A stretch of DNA of 64,000 nucleotides from Corynebacterium senegalense (lineage in GTDB: Bacteria > Actinomycetota > Actinomycetes > Mycobacteriales > Mycobacteriaceae), in assembly GCF_900411315.1 (NCBI RefSeq), contig NZ_LS990887.1:1115324-1179323 (forward strand), given 5' to 3'. Below are positions 26,000-34,677 of this stretch, piece after piece. Under the pieces are notes generated by a model, which was not told where the DNA came from, made no database searches, and saw only the letters and a list, made by a program, of their open reading frames with translations. Numbering within the stretch: position 1 is the first letter of the stretch; every line of letters begins with the position of its first letter. Both the position numbers and the translations under genes were made by a program.

Positions 26000-27034
26000 C
26001 TAGTTCAGCCCCGCGTAGGAGTGCAGGCCGGCGATAACGGTGTTCACGTAGGTCATGTTGAAGATGGTCACACCGAGGGCGAAGACGTTGATCCACGCCG
26101 CCTTGGCGTTCTTCCACCCTGCCGTCGCGCGCGCATGCAGGTAGGCCGCGTAGAGCACCCAGGTGATCAGGGAGACCGTCTCCTTCGCGTCCCAACCCCA
26201 CGGCCGGCTCCACGCAACCTCGGCCCAGATCGCGCCGAGCATGATGCCAATGCCGAACAGCGGCAGGGTGATGATCGCCGTCTTGTACGCCAGCTGGTCC
26301 AGCGTCTTCGCCGCCGGCAGCGGCTTGGCCAGCGCGCCGAAGAACCCGCGCTCCTCGCCGCGCGGCTGCCACATGCGCAGCAGGTAGAGCAGCGAGAAGA
26401 TGCCGGAGACGATGCCGATCGAGGCGCCGATAGAGACCGAGGAGACGTGCACCGGCAGCCAGTAGGACTGCAGCGCCGGGACGACCGGGGCGGCCTTGAT
26501 GTGGAAGACCGTGGAGTTGAGGTACATCGCCACGATCATCGGGGCGAGCAGCCAGGGGTAGACCGAGTACCACTTCTTGCGCTGGATCACCGCCGCCGCG
26601 ACGACCATGATCACCGCCGTCATCATGAGGATGTACTCGTAGAGGTTACCCAGCGGGAAGCGCTTCGCGCCGAAGCCGCGGGTCACCACCGCCACGATGT
26701 GCAGCAGCACGCCCAGCCACACCAGGGACTGCGTCATGCCCGCCCACTTGCGCGCGCCGCGGACGCGGTTGTCGTACTCCACCGGGTCGAAGGGGGTCTC
26801 GGGGGTGTCGGCCGCTGGGGCGTCGACAAGCTCGCTGCCCCCGCCGGCGACCGCGACCTTCTGCTCCGCCCGGGCCGCGCGCTTCTGCGCCGCCTCGTGG
26901 GCGCGGCGCATGTCGATGATGCCGAACATCCTGCCGTAGTAGATGCACGACATGAGCATGGCCACGATGTAGATGACGAAGGCTGTGCGGAACGTCAGAT
27001 CCGACAGATCCGCCATTGTGGAGTTGACAAGCAT
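26000..27034 (-). CDS. ccsB: Cytochrome c biogenesis protein CcsB/CcsA (heme handling, System II)
   Basis: 344 aa, eight or so membrane helices. The Trp-rich heme motif of the family is present as WSRPWGWDAKETVSLITW, with further conserved His residues around it. It delivers heme to apocytochrome c together with ResB. Starts at ATG 27034 or ATG 27016. It follows resB by 59 bp. A poly-acidic/basic linker around residues 30-75 (EAAQKRAARAEQK) is soluble. Called CcsA in some genomes and ResC in others. Confidence 0.92.
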   Translation of the reverse strand: MLVNSTMADLSDLTFRTAFVIYIVAMLMSCIYYGRMFGIIDMRRAHEAAQKRAARAEQKVAVAGGGSELVDAPAADTPETPFDPVEYDNRVRGARKWAGMTQSLVWLGVLLHIVAVVTRGFGAKRFPLGNLYEYILMMTAVIMVVAAAVIQRKKWYSVYPWLLAPMIVAMYLNSTVFHIKAAPVVPALQSYWLPVHVSSVSIGASIGIVSGIFSLLYLLRMWQPRGEERGFFGALAKPLPAAKTLDQLAYKTAIITLPLFGIGIMLGAIWAEVAWSRPWGWDAKETVSLITWVLYAAYLHARATAGWKNAKAAWINVFALGVTIFNMTYVNTVIAGLHSYAGLN

Positions 27035-27093
27035 AGAGCTAACCTACCCCACCCGACGGGCATTTTCCAAGGTCAAAAGCGCAATTATTTGGC

Positions 27094-28731
27094 CTAGCCG
27101 AGCCCGGCTACCTCATTTTCGGGGTCCTCGTCGAGCTCGACCGGCGCCCTGCCGAGGATCCGGTCCGCGACGGCTTCGAACTCGCGGCCCCACCCGGCGC
27201 GGTCCGTGCGCGCCAGGCCGCCCAGCTCGACGTGCGTCCCCGTCTGCGTGGGCACGAGCCGCGCCCAGATGCGGCGGCGCTTGATGGTCAGCGAGCCGAT
27301 CAGCGAGCCGAGCATGAGCAGCGTCGTGGCCAGCAGCCACAGCTGGGTGGTGTCGCGCGAGACCTGGTAGTTCGCGAACTCCGCCGCCCCGTCGAAGCGG
27401 ACCTTGATGCCGCCGTCGATCGTGATCTCCTGGCCCGGGGTGAGGTTGAGCCGGTCGACCTTCTCCAGCTGCCCGCCGGCGATGAGCGACTGGTCCAGCA
27501 CGAAGATGTTCTGCGGGCGCCCCGTGTCCAGGCCCGCGTCGCCGACGTAGACGTCCACGGCCATCGCCGGGTCCGTCATCGCCGGGAAGGCCGACTGGAG
27601 CATGTCGCCGTTCGGGCCGGTCCACTTCGCGGTGGGCGCGAACACGCCCTCGACGGCGATCTGGTTCTGCCGCCGCTCGCCCAGGTCCGGGTACATGCCC
27701 GCCGGCGGGTCGAAGCGCATCACGCCGGAGGAGAGGAAGTTCTGCACGTCCGTCGGCCGGAACTGGATGAGCTGCGTGCGACTCTCGCCGTCGGGCCAGG
27801 TCACGGTGATCTGGGGGGCGAAGCCGTGGCCCTGCAGGTAGACGCGGTCGCCGTTGATGCGCAGCGGGTGGTTGACCTGCAGCGTCGTGTCCTGCCACTC
27901 GGAGCGCTCCGCCGTCAGGTCCGTGGTGTAGGAGATGTCGGAGGAGAAGCCGTTGGCCTGGCCGTTGTTGAGGTAGTCGGCGGTGAAGTTCTTGGACTCG
28001 AAGCAGAAGGGGGTCAGCCCGGTGCCGTCGAAAAGCGGGCCCGCGCGGAAGGAGTCGAAGTTGGCCGGCGAGGTGTTGCAGAACTCGCGGGACTGCTCGA
28101 CGGGCACCGCGAACTCGGACGCGGAGTCGGTCACGACGATGATCTGCCCCTCGTAGTAGGCCATCCGGCCCGCCGCGAACGCCACGATCATGCCCACCAG
28201 GCCGACATGGAACAGCAGGTTCATCAGCTCGCGCGTGTAGCCCTTCTCTGCGGCCAGCGAGTACACCCCGGCGCGGTCCTCCTTCGCGCTGTACGACGCG
28301 AGGTGCCAGCGCCCCAGCTCTTCGCGCAGACGCTTATCGACGTCCTCGAGCGGCGCCTCGACCTCCCCCTCCGCGTGCATCGGCATGCGGCTGAGGTACT
28401 TCGGGGCGCGCGTCGGGTTCGCCCGGTAGGCGCGCCAGTGGTCGATCGAGCGCGGGATGATGCAGCCGACCAGGGACACCATGAGCAGGACGACGATGGC
28501 GATGAACCAGGTGGAGCCGAAGACGTCGAAAAGCTGGAGCCTGTCGTAGATCGGCCCCATGGTGGGGTTGGCGGCGAGGTAGTCGTCGACAAGCGTGGCG
28601 CTGACGCGGCGCTGCGGCAGAAGCGCGCCCGGGATGCAGGCGAGGGCGAGCAGAAACAGCAGCACCAGCGCCGTGCGCATGCTGGTGATCCAGTGCCACG
28701 TCCGCCGCGACCAGGTTGAGACAAACCTCAC
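27094..28731 (-). CDS. resB: ResB (Ccs1-type cytochrome c biogenesis protein)
   Basis: 545 aa. Hydrophobic helices near 15-40 and 70-95, another near 165-190, a large external domain and a last helix near 465-485, which is the ResB layout. ResB works with CcsB to attach heme covalently to apocytochrome c at the outer face. The GTG start at 28731 has AAGGAG 8 nt upstream. The upstream 61 bp are made largely of a 14-bp tandem repeat that also carries the ccdA stop. Confidence 0.93.
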   Translation of the reverse strand: MRFVSTWSRRTWHWITSMRTALVLLFLLALACIPGALLPQRRVSATLVDDYLAANPTMGPIYDRLQLFDVFGSTWFIAIVVLLMVSLVGCIIPRSIDHWRAYRANPTRAPKYLSRMPMHAEGEVEAPLEDVDKRLREELGRWHLASYSAKEDRAGVYSLAAEKGYTRELMNLLFHVGLVGMIVAFAAGRMAYYEGQIIVVTDSASEFAVPVEQSREFCNTSPANFDSFRAGPLFDGTGLTPFCFESKNFTADYLNNGQANGFSSDISYTTDLTAERSEWQDTTLQVNHPLRINGDRVYLQGHGFAPQITVTWPDGESRTQLIQFRPTDVQNFLSSGVMRFDPPAGMYPDLGERRQNQIAVEGVFAPTAKWTGPNGDMLQSAFPAMTDPAMAVDVYVGDAGLDTGRPQNIFVLDQSLIAGGQLEKVDRLNLTPGQEITIDGGIKVRFDGAAEFANYQVSRDTTQLWLLATTLLMLGSLIGSLTIKRRRIWARLVPTQTGTHVELGGLARTDRAGWGREFEAVADRILGRAPVELDEDPENEVAGLG

Positions 28732-28747
28732 TTCGTGCTCCTTCTTC

Positions 28748-28803
28748 TGGCTAGATGTGTGTGGCTAGGTGGGTCTGGCTAGGTGGGTCTGGCTAGATGA
28801 GTG
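28748..28803. repeat. 14-bp tandem repeat, four units
   Basis: Four adjacent units starting TGGCTAG: the middle two (28762-28775, 28776-28789) are identical (TGGCTAGGTGGGTC), the outer two differ at a few bases. The unit at 28790-28803 contains the ccdA stop codon (28793-28795), and each unit carries a TAG on the minus strand. It fills the ccdA-resB junction. Confidence 0.9.
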
Positions 28804-29575
28804 TGGCGCCATAGCCTACGGTGAGCTGGCGCGTCCACCCGATGAAGTGGTTCCACACGCCGCTGACGAGCAGCAGGCCGACCACGATCATGAGCACACC
28901 GCCGATGATCTGGATCGCCCGCGAGTGCCGGCGCAGGAAGTCGATGCCGGTCACCGCCCGCGCCGAGCCCAGCGCCACCAGCAGGAAGGGCAGGCCGAGG
29001 CCGAGGCAGTAGGCGGTGACCAGGACGATGCCGCGGGCGGCCGTGAACCCCTCCGAGCCGACGGAGACCGAGATGATCGCCGCGAGCGTCGGGCCGAGGC
29101 AGGGCGTCCAACCGAGGGCGAAGACGCCGCCGAGAAGCGGCGCCCCGACCCAGGTGGTCCAGCGCTTCGGCTGCATCCGCGTGTCCTTCTGCAGGGCCGG
29201 GATCATGCCGAGGAAGACCACGCCCATGAGGATGGTCACCACCCCGCCGGCGCGCATGAGCGTGTCGGCGTTGAGGGCGATCAGGCTGATCGCGCCGAAC
29301 ACCGAGACCGTGGCCAGCAGGAAGACCGCGGTGAACCCGAGGATGAACAGCGCGGCCACGCCCACGACGGCCCACTGGCGCCTGCGCCCCACGCGCGGGC
29401 CCTTCTCCTCGAAGACGAGCTCGCCGCCGACAATGCTGGTCAGGTAGGACATGTAGCCGGGCACGAGGGGGATGACGCAGGGCGAGGCGAAGGACACCAG
29501 GCCGGCCAGCGCCGCGGCGAGCACGCCGAGCAGCAGCGGGCCGGAGGTGACGACCTCGGAGAACACCTCCCCCAT
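28793..29575 (-). CDS. ccdA: CcdA, thiol-disulfide membrane transporter
   Basis: 260 aa with six hydrophobic helices. The redox cysteines are visible in SFASPCVIPLVPGYMSYL near residue 30 and in GWTPCLGPTLAAI in the fourth helix. CcdA passes reducing equivalents from cytoplasmic thioredoxin across the membrane to keep apocytochrome c cysteines reduced. It starts at the base after the TlpA-like gene's stop and lies upstream of resB, forming a tlpA-ccdA-resB-ccsB set. Confidence 0.94.
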   Translation of the reverse strand: MGEVFSEVVTSGPLLLGVLAAALAGLVSFASPCVIPLVPGYMSYLTSIVGGELVFEEKGPRVGRRRQWAVVGVAALFILGFTAVFLLATVSVFGAISLIALNADTLMRAGGVVTILMGVVFLGMIPALQKDTRMQPKRWTTWVGAPLLGGVFALGWTPCLGPTLAAIISVSVGSEGFTAARGIVLVTAYCLGLGLPFLLVALGSARAVTGIDFLRRHSRAIQIIGGVLMIVVGLLLVSGVWNHFIGWTRQLTVGYGATLI

Positions 29576-30148
29576 CTACGCCTCTTCCTGCGCCAGGCGG
29601 TCGGTGACCTCGATGATGTCCGCGGCGGTGACCTCCCGCAGGAACACCGCAGCCGGGCGGTGCTGCTTGTCCAGAATGACGGTGGTGGGGATGACCGAAC
29701 TGGGCACTCCGCCGAGGTTCACCGCGGTCTTGAACGGGGGGTCGTAGATGGAGGGGTAGGTCACGCCGTTGTCGGTGACGAAGTCGCGCGCGATCTGCGG
29801 GTTGTAGTCGCGCACGTTGATCCCCAGGATTGTCCCCGTCCCGTCGGCCTGGAGCTGCTCCTGGGCCTCCTGGAGGTCGTCGACCTCCGCGCGGCACGGC
29901 GCGCACCACTGGCCCCAGGCGTTGAGCACAACCACCTGGCCGTCGAAGTCCGACAGGTTCACCTGGGTCCCGGGCTCCATGAGAGACTCCCCGGAGAACT
30001 CGGTGACGGGCTTGCGCTCGGCGGCGTCGTAGAAGATCTCCACCTGCCCGCCCGGGGAGTGGAAGGCGAACGTGTCGCCGCTGTCGCCCGCGGCGCAGCC
30101 GGTGAGCACCAGCAGCCCCGCCAGCGGGGCGGCGAGTTTCTTGAGCAT
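29576..30148 (-). CDS. TlpA/ResA-like thioredoxin lipoprotein
   Basis: 190 aa. The N-terminus MLKKLAAPLAGLLVLTGCAAG is a lipoprotein signal (lipobox LTGC), so the protein is anchored outside the membrane. A thioredoxin fold follows with WCAPC in NAWGQWCAPCRAE and a cis-Pro in VIPTTVILD. It probably reduces CxxCH cysteines using electrons from CcdA. The ATG at 30148 is chosen because the lipoprotein signal starts there; the open frame upstream is not coding. It is 1 nt after the phosphatase stop, in the same operon. Confidence 0.93.
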   Translation of the reverse strand: MLKKLAAPLAGLLVLTGCAAGDSGDTFAFHSPGGQVEIFYDAAERKPVTEFSGESLMEPGTQVNLSDFDGQVVVLNAWGQWCAPCRAEVDDLQEAQEQLQADGTGTILGINVRDYNPQIARDFVTDNGVTYPSIYDPPFKTAVNLGGVPSSVIPTTVILDKQHRPAAVFLREVTAADIIEVTDRLAQEEA

Positions 30149-30149
30149 T

Positions 30150-30758
30150 CTAGATGTCCTTCGCAGGTCGGTTGTATGACCAGTCAACAACAACGTCGCC
30201 GTCGAACACAAGTGAGGTCACGCTGGCCAGATCGCACTCGCGGCTGATGTGGGCCAGGGGTTTCCCCTGCACGAAGCGCTGCACGGTGACGATCGGCAGC
30301 TGGTGGCTCACCATGACGGCCTCGCGGCCCTCGGCGCGCGCCCGCGCGTCCCGCACGGCGCGCATCATCCGCTCGAGGATGTCCTCGTACGCCTCGCCCC
30401 AGCTCGGGGTGGTGGGGTTGGTCATGTGCCGCCAGCGCACCGGGTTCCACAGCTGCGAGCGCCAGCCCTTCGTGCGCAGCCCCTCGAAGAGGTTGCCGGC
30501 CTCGATGATGTCCTCGCGCGTGTCGACGTCCAGCCCGGTCACCTCGGCGATCGGCTGCGCCGTCTCCTGCGCCCGCTCCAGCGGGCTGGCCGCGAGGTAG
30601 GCGACGTCCCTGCCCTCGAAGTACCTCGCCGTCACCGCGGCCATCGACTGCCCGCGCGAGGACAGGTGGTAGCCCGGCATTCGGCCGTAGAGGATCTTGG
30701 TCGGGTTGAACACCTCGCCGTGGCGCACGAGGTGGACAGTCGTAAGGGTGCGGGTCAC
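30150..30758 (-). CDS. Histidine phosphatase family protein (phosphoglycerate-mutase-like)
   Basis: 202 aa. The RHG signature with nucleophile His13 ([10 protein letters not shown]) and a second His near [14 protein letters not shown] define the family. It resembles the gene that lies between hemL and tlpA in mycobacteria (Rv0525). The specific substrate is unknown. Start is GTG at 30758, overlapping the hemL stop by 4 bp (GTGA), so it is translationally coupled to hemL. Confidence 0.87.
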   Translation of the reverse strand: MTRTLTTVHLVRHGEVFNPTKILYGRMPGYHLSSRGQSMAAVTARYFEGRDVAYLAASPLERAQETAQPIAEVTGLDVDTREDIIEAGNLFEGLRTKGWRSQLWNPVRWRHMTNPTTPSWGEAYEDILERMMRAVRDARARAEGREAVMVSHQLPIVTVQRFVQGKPLAHISRECDLASVTSLVFDGDVVVDWSYNRPAKDI

Positions 30759-32071
30759 CGGGTGGCCCCCGCCGCCGCGCGCGCCGCGGGTTCGAGGGCC
30801 TTCTCGATGCGCTCGAAGTCGGCGTCGCTGAGCGCCGTGGAGACGAACCACGTCTCGAACGCGCTCGGCGGGGCGAAAACCCCGTTGTCCAGCAGCGCGT
30901 GGAAGAAGGGCGCGTAGCGGAAGGTGTCGGCCGCCTTCATGTCGTCGAAGTTGCGGCCGCGGCCCTCGGCGAAGCGCACCGAGAGCATCGTCTCCGCGCG
31001 CTGGATGTGGTGGGCCACGCCCTGTTTGTCCAGGGCCGCCGTGATGAGCCCCGCCAGTCGGTCTGCGTTCGCGCGCAGCACGGGGTAGATGTCCTCGCCC
31101 GCCAGGCTTAGCGACGCCTTACCCGCCGCCATGGCCACGGGATTGCCCGACAGGGTCCCGGCCTGGTAGACGGGGCCGTTCGGGGCGAGCTTCTCCATGA
31201 TCTCGCGGCGCCCGCCAAACGCCGCTGCGGGCAGGCCGCCGGAGACGACCTTGCCGAAGGTGGTCAGGTCCCCCGCCACGCCGTCCACGCCGAACCAGCC
31301 GGCGTGGGAGGTGCGGAAGCCCGTCATCACCTCGTCCAGGATGAGCAACGCGCCGTTGGCGTGCGCGACCTCCTTGAGCTTGGCGTTGAAGTTGTCCTCC
31401 GGGGCGACCGTGCCCATGTTGCCCGCGGCGGCCTCCGCGATGACGCAGGCGATCTCGCCCTCGTTCTCCGCGAAGGCGCGCTTCACAGCCTCGATGTCGT
31501 TGTAGGGCACCACGATCGTGTCTGCCGCCTGCGCCCCGGTCACGCCCGGCGAGTCCGGCAGCGAGAACGTGGCCAGCCCAGAGCCCGCCGAGGCCAGCAG
31601 GGCGTCGACGTGGCCGTGGTAGCAGCCGTCGAACTTGATCACCTTCGGCCGGCCCGTGTACCCGCGCGCCAGGCGCACCGCGCTCATCGTCGCCTCGGTG
31701 CCCGAGTTGACCATGCGCACCTCCTCCACGGACGTGCGCTCCACGATCATCTCCGCCAGCTCCACCTCCGCCTCGGTGGGTGCGCCGAAAGACAGGCCAT
31801 TCGCCAGCGCCTTCTGCACGGCCTCCGCGATCTCCGGGCGGGCATTGCCGTGGATCATCGGCCCCCAGGAATTCACGAGGTCAACATAGGCGTTGCCGTC
31901 GACGTCGTAAAGCGTGCTGCCCTCGGCCCTCTCAATGAAGCGGGTCTGGCCCCCGACCGAACCGAAGGCGCGCACCGGCGAGTTCACCCCGCCCGGGGTC
32001 ACCTTCTGGGCGCGGGCGAAAAGCTCGGCGGAGCGTGCGGTGTTGGAAGAGGTCGGGCGTAACTCAGTCAT
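30755..32071 (-). CDS. hemL: Glutamate-1-semialdehyde 2,1-aminomutase
   Basis: 438 aa, PLP enzyme making 5-aminolevulinate from glutamate-1-semialdehyde, the product of HemA. The PLP lysine is Lys274 in [18 protein letters not shown], preceded by [11 protein letters not shown] with the PLP-ring Asp. The ATG at 32071 is used; an earlier ATG at 32095 adds eight residues. It precedes the phosphatase and cytochrome c maturation genes and follows the DedA-like gene by 32 bp. Confidence 0.95.
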   Translation of the reverse strand: MTELRPTSSNTARSAELFARAQKVTPGGVNSPVRAFGSVGGQTRFIERAEGSTLYDVDGNAYVDLVNSWGPMIHGNARPEIAEAVQKALANGLSFGAPTEAEVELAEMIVERTSVEEVRMVNSGTEATMSAVRLARGYTGRPKVIKFDGCYHGHVDALLASAGSGLATFSLPDSPGVTGAQAADTIVVPYNDIEAVKRAFAENEGEIACVIAEAAAGNMGTVAPEDNFNAKLKEVAHANGALLILDEVMTGFRTSHAGWFGVDGVAGDLTTFGKVVSGGLPAAAFGGRREIMEKLAPNGPVYQAGTLSGNPVAMAAGKASLSLAGEDIYPVLRANADRLAGLITAALDKQGVAHHIQRAETMLSVRFAEGRGRNFDDMKAADTFRYAPFFHALLDNGVFAPPSAFETWFVSTALSDADFERIEKALEPAARAAAGATR

Positions 32072-32103
32072 ACTTGGCCATCTTAGGCCATCCAAAAGTT
32101 TGA

Positions 32104-32853
32104 TCAGGCCGCCGTGCGCTTTTTCCGCGCGACCCCCCAGAAAATCACCACCAGCAGACCAATCGCGATCCAGTTGGCCACCTTCGCGTACTGCTCCAGC
32201 ACGAACACCACCGGCTCACCAATCGAGTACCCCAGCCCCAGGTACCCCAGCGACCACGCCGTCTTGGCCACGAAGTTGAGCACCATGAACTTCCACAGCT
32301 TCATCCCCGTCATCCCCGCCAGCACGAACACCACCAGCGCAATCGGCAGCGGAATCGGGATATAGGCAAGGAAGATGCCGATCCACCCCAGCTTCACCGC
32401 CCACCGCTCCGCCCGCGCGATATTCCTCGCCGCACGCTTCGACTGCCCCGCCTGCACATCCAGGATGCCGCGGCCCCACAACCGGCCCGCCCACCAGTAA
32501 ATCCAGTCGAACTTGATCGCCACCAACGAGCCAACCAGCAGGTACAGCAGCCAACGGTCCGCCTCGCCCACCGCAGCAAGAGCGCCTGTCGACGCCGCAC
32601 CAAACCTCGACCCCGTCAACGCCAACTGAACCGGCGGATCCAACCCCAGCAACCACGCGCGCAGCGGAATCATCGCCAGCCCGAACAACCCCGCGAACCC
32701 GAACCACGCCAAACACCAGTAATCCGCCTTCGTCGGCTTCGACGTCCAGGGCAGGCCGTCCTCCTCCCACCACTCCTTTTGCTCGGGGTGTTCGGGGTGG
32801 TGGTCGGTGGTGGGGTGTTCGGGGTGCTGTTCGGGGTGTTGTTCGGGCGACAT
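32104..32853 (-). CDS. DedA/VTT-domain membrane protein with His-rich N-terminus
   Basis: 249 aa. Residues 1-25 are a Glu/His/Pro repeat ([20 protein letters not shown]) with six His. Then five or six hydrophobic segments, with the DedA-type [21 protein letters not shown] and the re-entrant region [18 protein letters not shown]. In DedA transporters the re-entrant loop carries Arg; here IPIPLP has none, so the usual proton/substrate coupling residue may be lacking. DedA proteins are flippases or envelope homeostasis factors. Its role between hemL and hemY is unknown. Confidence 0.8.
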   Translation of the reverse strand: MSPEQHPEQHPEHPTTDHHPEHPEQKEWWEEDGLPWTSKPTKADYWCLAWFGFAGLFGLAMIPLRAWLLGLDPPVQLALTGSRFGAASTGALAAVGEADRWLLYLLVGSLVAIKFDWIYWWAGRLWGRGILDVQAGQSKRAARNIARAERWAVKLGWIGIFLAYIPIPLPIALVVFVLAGMTGMKLWKFMVLNFVAKTAWSLGYLGLGYSIGEPVVFVLEQYAKVANWIAIGLLVVIFWGVARKKRTAA

Positions 32854-32948
32854 GGGCTAAGAATCTACCCCGCCGCAGCGGTTTGGGCCCCTGCAGACCC
32901 TGCTGCCGGAGACATCTTTCGGGTCTCACCGCCACCCCGCCTGGTGAA

Positions 32949-32987
32949 AGTGACAAATCTGGCGGCACTAGGCCTCAATCTGTCGCT
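32949..32987. repeat. 39-bp quasi-palindrome, copy 1
   Basis: Begins AGTGACAAATC and ends AATCTGTCGCT, with a CGGC...GGCC centre. About 32 of 39 positions match copy 2 at 33236-33274. The ends are inverted relative to each other. Confidence 0.8.
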
Positions 32988-33031
32988 GGGGATGTTTGGT
33001 GGGTGGCGGGGCGGGCGAATCTGTGGGATCC

Positions 33032-33211
33032 AGTGCCAAACTTTTCCGATCCCGCCACCCGACCTGGGAAAACGCTCCCCCACAGCAGCCAAAAGGCAAA
33101 CTTTGGCATCGGCAGTGCCAAACTTTCGGGACCTCGCCACCCCACCTGGGAAAACGCTCCCCCACAGCTGCCAAAAGGCAACCTTTGGCACCGGCAGTGC
33201 CAAATTTGCCC
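33032..33211. repeat. Tandem palindromic units, 82-bp period (AGTGCCAAA family)
   Basis: AGTGCCAAA arms start at 33032, 33114 and 33196, exactly 82 bp apart. The first two are followed by the inverse arm ending in TTTGGCA at 33108 and 33190 (77-bp units) and share a near-identical centre (ACCTGGGAAAACGCTCCCCC). The third is a lone half unit. The arms match those at 19596-19768. Confidence 0.88.
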
Positions 33212-33235
33212 GGACCCCACTCCCCACCCGGGCAA

Positions 33236-33274
33236 AGTGACAAATCCCGCGGCGCAAGGCCCAAATCTGTCACT
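33236..33274. repeat. 39-bp quasi-palindrome, copy 2
   Basis: Begins AGTGACAAATC and ends AATCTGTCACT, so its ends are perfect or near-perfect inverses. Same orientation and length as copy 1, with the tandem array between them. Confidence 0.8.
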
Positions 33275-33306
33275 GCCACACCCAAGCGCGCCGCCCCGGC
33301 AGAGAA

Positions 33307-34677
33307 CTAGAGGGCGCGCGCCACCTCGCGGGCGTGGGCGATCACCGCGGGCACGCCGACGCCGCCGACCCAGGCGCCGGTGACGGACAGCCCCGGCTCG
33401 GTGGACAGCGCATCGAGGACCGCCGCGACGGTGGCGAGGTGGTGTTCGTCGTAGCGGGGCAAGCCGCCGAACCAGCGCTGGACGTAGATTTCCTCGAGGC
33501 CGGCGGCGCGGCCGTCGAAGCCGGTGATGGTCTGGAGGTCGTCGAGCGCCCAGTCGACAAGGTCGTCCTCGGAGGCGCGGACGGCGATGGTGTCGCCGAA
33601 GCGGCCGAAGCTGGCGCGGACGAGCGCTCCGCCCCGGTCAGCAAGGTGGGGCCACTTGCGGGAGGCGAAGGTGAACGCCTTCGCGCGGACATCGGACGCG
33701 CCGGAGGAGACGAGCACCCCGGAGTTGGCGGGCAGTCCCTCGTCGGTGGCGAAACGCATGCCCACCACGACGGAGTCGGCCAGCTTGACCGGCTTCAAAG
33801 CTTCCGCGGCGGCGGGGGCGACCTTCTTCAGCAGCAGCGCCGCGGTCGGAGCGGGAACCGCGAGGATGACGCGGTCATAGACGGTGTCCTCGCCGCCCGT
33901 CAGCCGGTAGCCCTCACCGGCGCGCTCGATACCCGAGATGAAAGCGTCGACGTAGATGTCGGCGCCGGACTTCTCCGCGAGCGCCTCGTAGACCTCCTGG
34001 TAGCCGTCGCGGAAGGCGTTGAACACCGCGCCCTGCCCCGTCGGCAGTTCGGCACGGGCCTGCTCGAGGTTGCGCACGGCCTCCGACAGGTGCACCGGGC
34101 CGGAGGCGGCGAGACGGTCGAACTCCTCGGCGAGCTGCGGGACGGTGGCGCGCACGCCGAGGTCGTCGGCGGTGCAGGAGTAGACGCCGCCGAGCAGGGC
34201 GGAGACGATGTTGTCGACCACCTCGTCGCCGTAGCGCGAGCGCACAAGCTTGCCGACGTTCACGTCGCCGCCGATTTCCCAGTCGAAGCCGGGGGCGCTG
34301 GATTCGGCGTCGATAAGCGCTGCTGTCTCGGCGGAGACCAAGTGGGCGACGCCCTCGGAGGAGGAGGGGATGCCCATGATCCCGCCGCGCGGCAGCGGGC
34401 GCGTCTCGCCGTCGACCCAGACGAGCGAGCCAAGGCCGGAGGGTTCGCGCAGCGACGGCCCCAGGCCGAGCTCGGTGAACAACTCCACGGCGTCGCGGCG
34501 CCGCGCCATGAAGGCCTCCGCGCCCATGTCGGTGGGCCCGGCGGCGAAGGCGACCGTGCGGAGCTTTCCGCCGATGCGCTCGGTGGCCTCGTAGACGTCG
34601 ACGTCGTGGCCGGAGTCGCGCAGCTCGTAGGCCGCGGTCAGGCCCGCCAGGCCGGCTCCGATGATCGCTACCTTCAC
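33307..34677 (-). CDS. hemY: Protoporphyrinogen/coproporphyrinogen oxidase HemY (CgoX)
   Basis: 456 aa, FAD enzyme. GAGLAGLTAAYELRDSG at the N-terminus binds FAD, and the following EATERIGGKLRTVAF and the C-terminal GVGVPAVIAHAREVA block are those of HemY. In Gram-positive bacteria this enzyme makes coproporphyrin III from coproporphyrinogen III. GTG start at 34677, overlapping the hemE stop by 4 bp (GTGA), so hemE and hemY are coupled. No ferrochelatase gene is visible in the window. Confidence 0.94.
   Translation of the reverse strand: MKVAIIGAGLAGLTAAYELRDSGHDVDVYEATERIGGKLRTVAFAAGPTDMGAEAFMARRRDAVELFTELGLGPSLREPSGLGSLVWVDGETRPLPRGGIMGIPSSSEGVAHLVSAETAALIDAESSAPGFDWEIGGDVNVGKLVRSRYGDEVVDNIVSALLGGVYSCTADDLGVRATVPQLAEEFDRLAASGPVHLSEAVRNLEQARAELPTGQGAVFNAFRDGYQEVYEALAEKSGADIYVDAFISGIERAGEGYRLTGGEDTVYDRVILAVPAPTAALLLKKVAPAAAEALKPVKLADSVVVGMRFATDEGLPANSGVLVSSGASDVRAKAFTFASRKWPHLADRGGALVRASFGRFGDTIAVRASEDDLVDWALDDLQTITGFDGRAAGLEEIYVQRWFGGLPRYDEHHLATVAAVLDALSTEPGLSVTGAWVGGVGVPAVIAHAREVARAL

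Larger units (their letters stand above)
32854..33306. other. 453-bp gap filled with palindromic repeats
   Basis: No gene. Two 39-bp quasi-palindromes flank a tandem array of AGTGCCAAA-type units; details are in the repeat entries. Several frames stay open here in both strands because the repeats are stop-poor, but none resembles a protein. The promoter for the DedA gene must lie at the left edge. Confidence 0.8.

Noticed and set aside
27016..27045. TAGGTTAGC-like sequence before ccsB as a DtxR box
   Set aside because: Only the left half matches; the right half is unrelated, about 10/19.
32865..33383. Several open frames on both strands across the repeat region
   Set aside because: They follow the repeat period and show no protein family; open only because repeats lack stops.
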